From: Streptomyces asoensis
GTDB taxonomy: Bacteria > Actinomycetota > Actinomycetes > Streptomycetales > Streptomycetaceae
Assembly: GCF_013085465.1 (NCBI RefSeq)
Contig: NZ_CP049838.1
Coordinates: forward strand, 9,114,001 to 9,178,000
DNA length: 64,000 bases
Direction: 5' to 3'
The notes under the pieces are model-generated. The model was given only the letters and a program-made list of their open reading frames with translations. It had not been told where the DNA came from and did not search any database. The position numbers and the translations under genes are program-made. Every line of letters starts with the position of its first letter. Position 1 is the stretch's first letter. Below, piece after piece: positions 61,380 through 64,000 of this stretch.

Positions 61380-64000
61380 CTAACGGGGTGCGAGCGCGTA
61401 GACGCGGTCGCCCGTTGTCAGATGGGTGACGTCGGCGCCGACTGCCGTGACCGTGCCGGCGCACTCCAGGCCCAGGGCCGGCCCGTCCGGCAGCGGCGCC
61501 TCCGCGCCCGGGGGCAGGAGGCCGACGGCGAGCATGACGTCGCGGTAATTGAGTGCGGCCGCTGCGACGGCGATGGTGACCTCGTCGGCGGCGGGCTGCT
61601 GCGGCCGGTCCGGAGTCCAGATGAGCCGGGGGCGCAGGCCGGCGTCGTGCAGGCGCAGCGTGAAGGGCGTTGAGCCGGAGGCATCGGGTGCGGTGGCGGA
61701 GGCGGGCCGGGGGACGGTGCGCGGGACGAAGCGGCCGCTGCGGGTCAGGACGACCTCGTCCTCGTCGGTGGGCTGGAGCAGTTCGGCCGCCAGACGCCGC
61801 GCGTCGTCGGCGGGCCGGTCCCCGGCGTCCAGGGAGATCCGCCGGATGGTCAGCTGGGGGATCTCGTTCGCCAGGGAGCGGGTAGCGCCCCACAGCGCCG
61901 CGTCCTCAGGAGTGCCCGGTCGTTCGGGGGCGGCGTGGATGCCGCTGGGTCGGGTGACGATCCACAGGTTGGCTGCGCTCCCGGCCGGCAGGCGTGAGCC
62001 GGTTTCGGCGAGGTCCCGCAGCACACCGAGTCGGGCGACGGCTTGGTCGCACGTTTCGGCGGGGCTGTCGCCGGGATGGGCGTCGAAGACCAGAACCGTG
62101 TGAGGGGGTTGTTCCTCCCCCGCGACCTGCGCCCAGTGCCGAGGAACCTGGTCCAGGCCGGCGGTGCGGACATCGGCGCCCGCCTGGATGAGAACGTCGA
62201 CGAGGTCGCGGAGCAGGTCGCCGTCGGGGTTCTCCCCGGCCAGCAGCCAGCGCGCGTCCGGGGCGGCGGGCGGCGTGAGGGGGGCGGGGAGGACGGTGGT
62301 GCGTGCCGCGCGGCGGGCGCAGAACACCGAGTACTCGAGTTCCGGCAGGGCTTGGTCATGTCCGAGTTGGGCGACCTCGTCGAAGCCGCACTCGCGCAGC
62401 AGTGGTGCCCAGGCCTCCCCCGGCAGCAGAGGGGAGTCCTGGCGCAACGGGGCGTCGGTGAAGTCCCAGAATCCCTCGAGCGTGCCGAAGCAGGGGGCCA
62501 GCAGGCCGGGTTCGTGGGTCTCGTGGGCGAGAAGTTGTCCGCCGTCGGCAAGGAGATAGGTGATGCGGGAGAGGGTCGCGTGCAGGTCCCGGGTGGCGTG
62601 CAGGACGTTGGTGGCGATCACTACGTCGAAGGAGGCCGCGGTGAAGCCCTGCTCGTCCGGGTCCTGGTTCAGGTCCAGGCAGCGGTAGTCGACGAAGTCG
62701 AAGTCGGCGAAGCGGGCCTTGGCAGCGGGGAAGAAGCCGGCGGACAGGTCGGTGAAGGTGTATGCGGTGCGCTCGGGCGGCAGATGGGGCAGGAGCAGGG
62801 CTGTACTGCTGCCGGTACCGGCACCCACCTCCAGGATGCGCAGCGGCCGGTCCTCGGGCCACGTGCGAACCTGCTCACGTACCAGGGCGAGCAGCAGCTG
62901 ATTGTGGAAGCGAGGCTGGACGGCGTCGCTGTAGAAGTACTCGATCAGATGGCGGTCGGGTTCGTCGAAGAGGAGCGCCAGCGGATCATGGTCGCCGCGC
63001 AGGACGTCGGCCAGGTGCAGACAACACCGGCCGAACAGGGACGTCTCGACCGTATGCTGGGGGAAGTCGCGTACGAGTTGCTGGAACAGCTCCAGCGCCG
63101 GAGGGCCGTCGGTGTCGGGAAGGCGCCAACGTGTCGGGCGGCCATCTCCGGCCTGCTGGATCTGGCCCAGCAAGCCGCGGGTGGCATGGGCGAGAAGCTC
63201 TGCCAGGCGGGCGTGTCGGGGCTGCATGCCGCCTGCCACCAGATCACCGGTGTCGAACTCGCTCTGTCCCTCCGGCAGCAGCTGGGCGAACGCGTCGGCG
63301 ATCAGGCGCGAGCAGCACTCGCGTAGACGTTGCAGCCCGGCTTCGTGCCCGTCCTCGCGCCAGGTCTTCTCCAGACGGTCGCGGTAGGGCAGACACCGCC
63401 GCGCCAGGGCGGTGGGCGAGGGCAGGGGGCCGGGCAGTGCCGGGTCGGCGGTCCCTGGAGCGGCGCGCAGCACGCTGACGAGGTGCTGCACGGGTTCGGT
63501 GGGGGTGTTGCCCATGCGGCGTAGCCGGCAGCCGGTGAGCTGGAGGCAGATCTTGCCGTCGGCATCGGACAGGGTGATGTCCCAGCACGTTTCCTGGGGG
63601 TTGCTCTCTCGCAGGCGTACGTGGATCAGGCCGCTCTGCGGCGGGGTGTGCCACAGGCGCAGGGCTTCGACGGCGACCGGCAGGAACGGCAGGTACTCGC
63701 CGTCGACGCTGATCAGGCAGGCGCCTGCCTGGAGTGCACCGTCCAGGAGCGCCGGGTGTACGTGGTAGCCGTCGGCCGGTTCGCCCAGGGTGTAGGAGGC
63801 GAGGGCTTCGCCCTCGTGCAGCCGCAGGTCGGTGAGGACCTGGAAGGCGGGTCCGTACACGAGGCCGGCGCGCCGGGCACGGGCGTAGTGCTCGGTGACG
63901 TCCATGCGGGTGTGCAGACGCGAGCGCAGGTCGGCGAGGTCGACGGACGGCGGCGTGGCGGCCAGCAGCCGTCGCACGCGGGCACGGGCGTACGGCTGCC
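61380..64000 (-). CDS. Type I PKS, first segment (5' partial): DH-cMT-psiKR-ER (N-terminal part)
   Basis: The frame runs off the window end. It contains the C-terminal half of a dehydratase (VYGPAFQVL, HPALLDGALQ) and a C-methyltransferase (ILEVGAGTGSSTALLLPHL, VIATNVLHATRDL). A structural ketoreductase half (LWGATRSLANEIPQL) and the first third of an enoyl reductase (LNYRDVMLAVGLLP, LGLECAGTV, GDRVYALAPR) follow, and then a TAG stop cuts it. Removing one T of the TT at 61382-61383 would restore APR-SLSSHVTVN and join the next segment. KS and AT should lie beyond 64000. A reducing, C-methylating PKS of this kind builds methyl-branched chains. Confidence 0.85.
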   Translation of the reverse strand, partial: QPYARARVRRLLAATPPSVDLADLRSRLHTRMDVTEHYARARRAGLVYGPAFQVLTDLRLHEGEALASYTLGEPADGYHVHPALLDGALQAGACLISVDGEYLPFLPVAVEALRLWHTPPQSGLIHVRLRESNPQETCWDITLSDADGKICLQLTGCRLRRMGNTPTEPVQHLVSVLRAAPGTADPALPGPLPSPTALARRCLPYRDRLEKTWREDGHEAGLQRLRECCSRLIADAFAQLLPEGQSEFDTGDLVAGGMQPRHARLAELLAHATRGLLGQIQQAGDGRPTRWRLPDTDGPPALELFQQLVRDFPQHTVETSLFGRCCLHLADVLRGDHDPLALLFDEPDRHLIEYFYSDAVQPRFHNQLLLALVREQVRTWPEDRPLRILEVGAGTGSSTALLLPHLPPERTAYTFTDLSAGFFPAAKARFADFDFVDYRCLDLNQDPDEQGFTAASFDVVIATNVLHATRDLHATLSRITYLLADGGQLLAHETHEPGLLAPCFGTLEGFWDFTDAPLRQDSPLLPGEAWAPLLRECGFDEVAQLGHDQALPELEYSVFCARRAARTTVLPAPLTPPAAPDARWLLAGENPDGDLLRDLVDVLIQAGADVRTAGLDQVPRHWAQVAGEEQPPHTVLVFDAHPGDSPAETCDQAVARLGVLRDLAETGSRLPAGSAANLWIVTRPSGIHAAPERPGTPEDAALWGATRSLANEIPQLTIRRISLDAGDRPADDARRLAAELLQPTDEDEVVLTRSGRFVPRTVPRPASATAPDASGSTPFTLRLHDAGLRPRLIWTPDRPQQPAADEVTIAVAAAALNYRDVMLAVGLLPPGAEAPLPDGPALGLECAGTVTAVGADVTHLTTGDRVYALAPR

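Overview
The window reads as chromosomal DNA from a Streptomyces. It is very GC-rich, genes are packed with ATGA/GTGA start-stop overlaps, and it carries typical Streptomyces families: a LAL regulator with TTA codons, a DUF5133 protein, a mat-type polysaccharide operon, an srs-type phenolic-lipid operon, a tgm graspetide pair and a kinase with an extracellular lectin domain. No rRNA, tRNA or CRISPR was recognised. Most of it looks accessory: there is one insertion sequence, several decayed genes and several lineage-specific repeat tracts.

0-11.5 kb: the 3' end of a secreted cutinase/polyester hydrolase; a large LuxR-type (LAL) ATPase regulator with an internal Pro/Gly/Asp repeat and two TTA codons; a PucR-type regulator; then a three-gene mat-like operon (anchored protein, bifunctional deacetylase/glycosyltransferase, membrane acyltransferase) ending at a perfect 14-bp stem. 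A gene-free stretch of about 1 kb follows, holding a dense heptamer-based repeat array. 11.5-16.4 kb: a five-gene branched-chain-amino-acid-type ABC operon (F-G-H-M-K). 16.5-19.3 kb: an aldo/keto reductase and an ABC exporter behind two identical 10-bp palindromes.

19.4-34.4 kb: a DUF5133 protein, a minimal graspetide locus (tgmA-tgmB), a DUF1232 protein, a PaoABC-like molybdenum aldehyde oxidoreductase operon, a 3-hydroxyisobutyryl-CoA hydrolase preceded by the last 40 codons of a lost acyl-CoA dehydrogenase, a cobalamin riboswitch driving cbtB-cbtA, an MFS pump, a flavin amine oxidase, a PadR/quinone-reductase pair with a clear operator, and msrA.

34.5-48.4 kb: regulators with visible operators (two MarR genes), a receptor-like Ser/Thr kinase with a mannose-lectin fold outside the membrane, and an IS5-type element lying exactly at the stop codon of a marR gene. 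Then comes a belt of metabolic and redox genes (SulP, PPK2, ferric-reductase-like protein with FMN-binding partner, two-component system) interspersed with decayed pieces of a NarL-type regulator, a probable DoxX protein, phosphoketolase and possibly a FAD oxidoreductase.

48.4-51.8 kb holds the most unusual item. A STAND/NB-ARC-TPR ATPase has a short RHIM-like motif at its extreme N-terminus. The overlapping upstream gene encodes a two-TM membrane protein whose C-terminal tail carries two copies of the same motif. This is the layout expected of an amyloid-signalling NLR and its membrane-attacking effector. 51.9-55.6 kb is an srsABC-type type III PKS operon with a divergent UbiA prenyltransferase. 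56.1-64 kb (minus strand, running off the end) is a reducing type I PKS (DH-cMT-ER-KR-ACP) split by an apparent 1-nt frameshift in its ER domain, followed by an MMPL exporter and a short-chain dehydrogenase. That set suggests export of a methyl-branched lipid.
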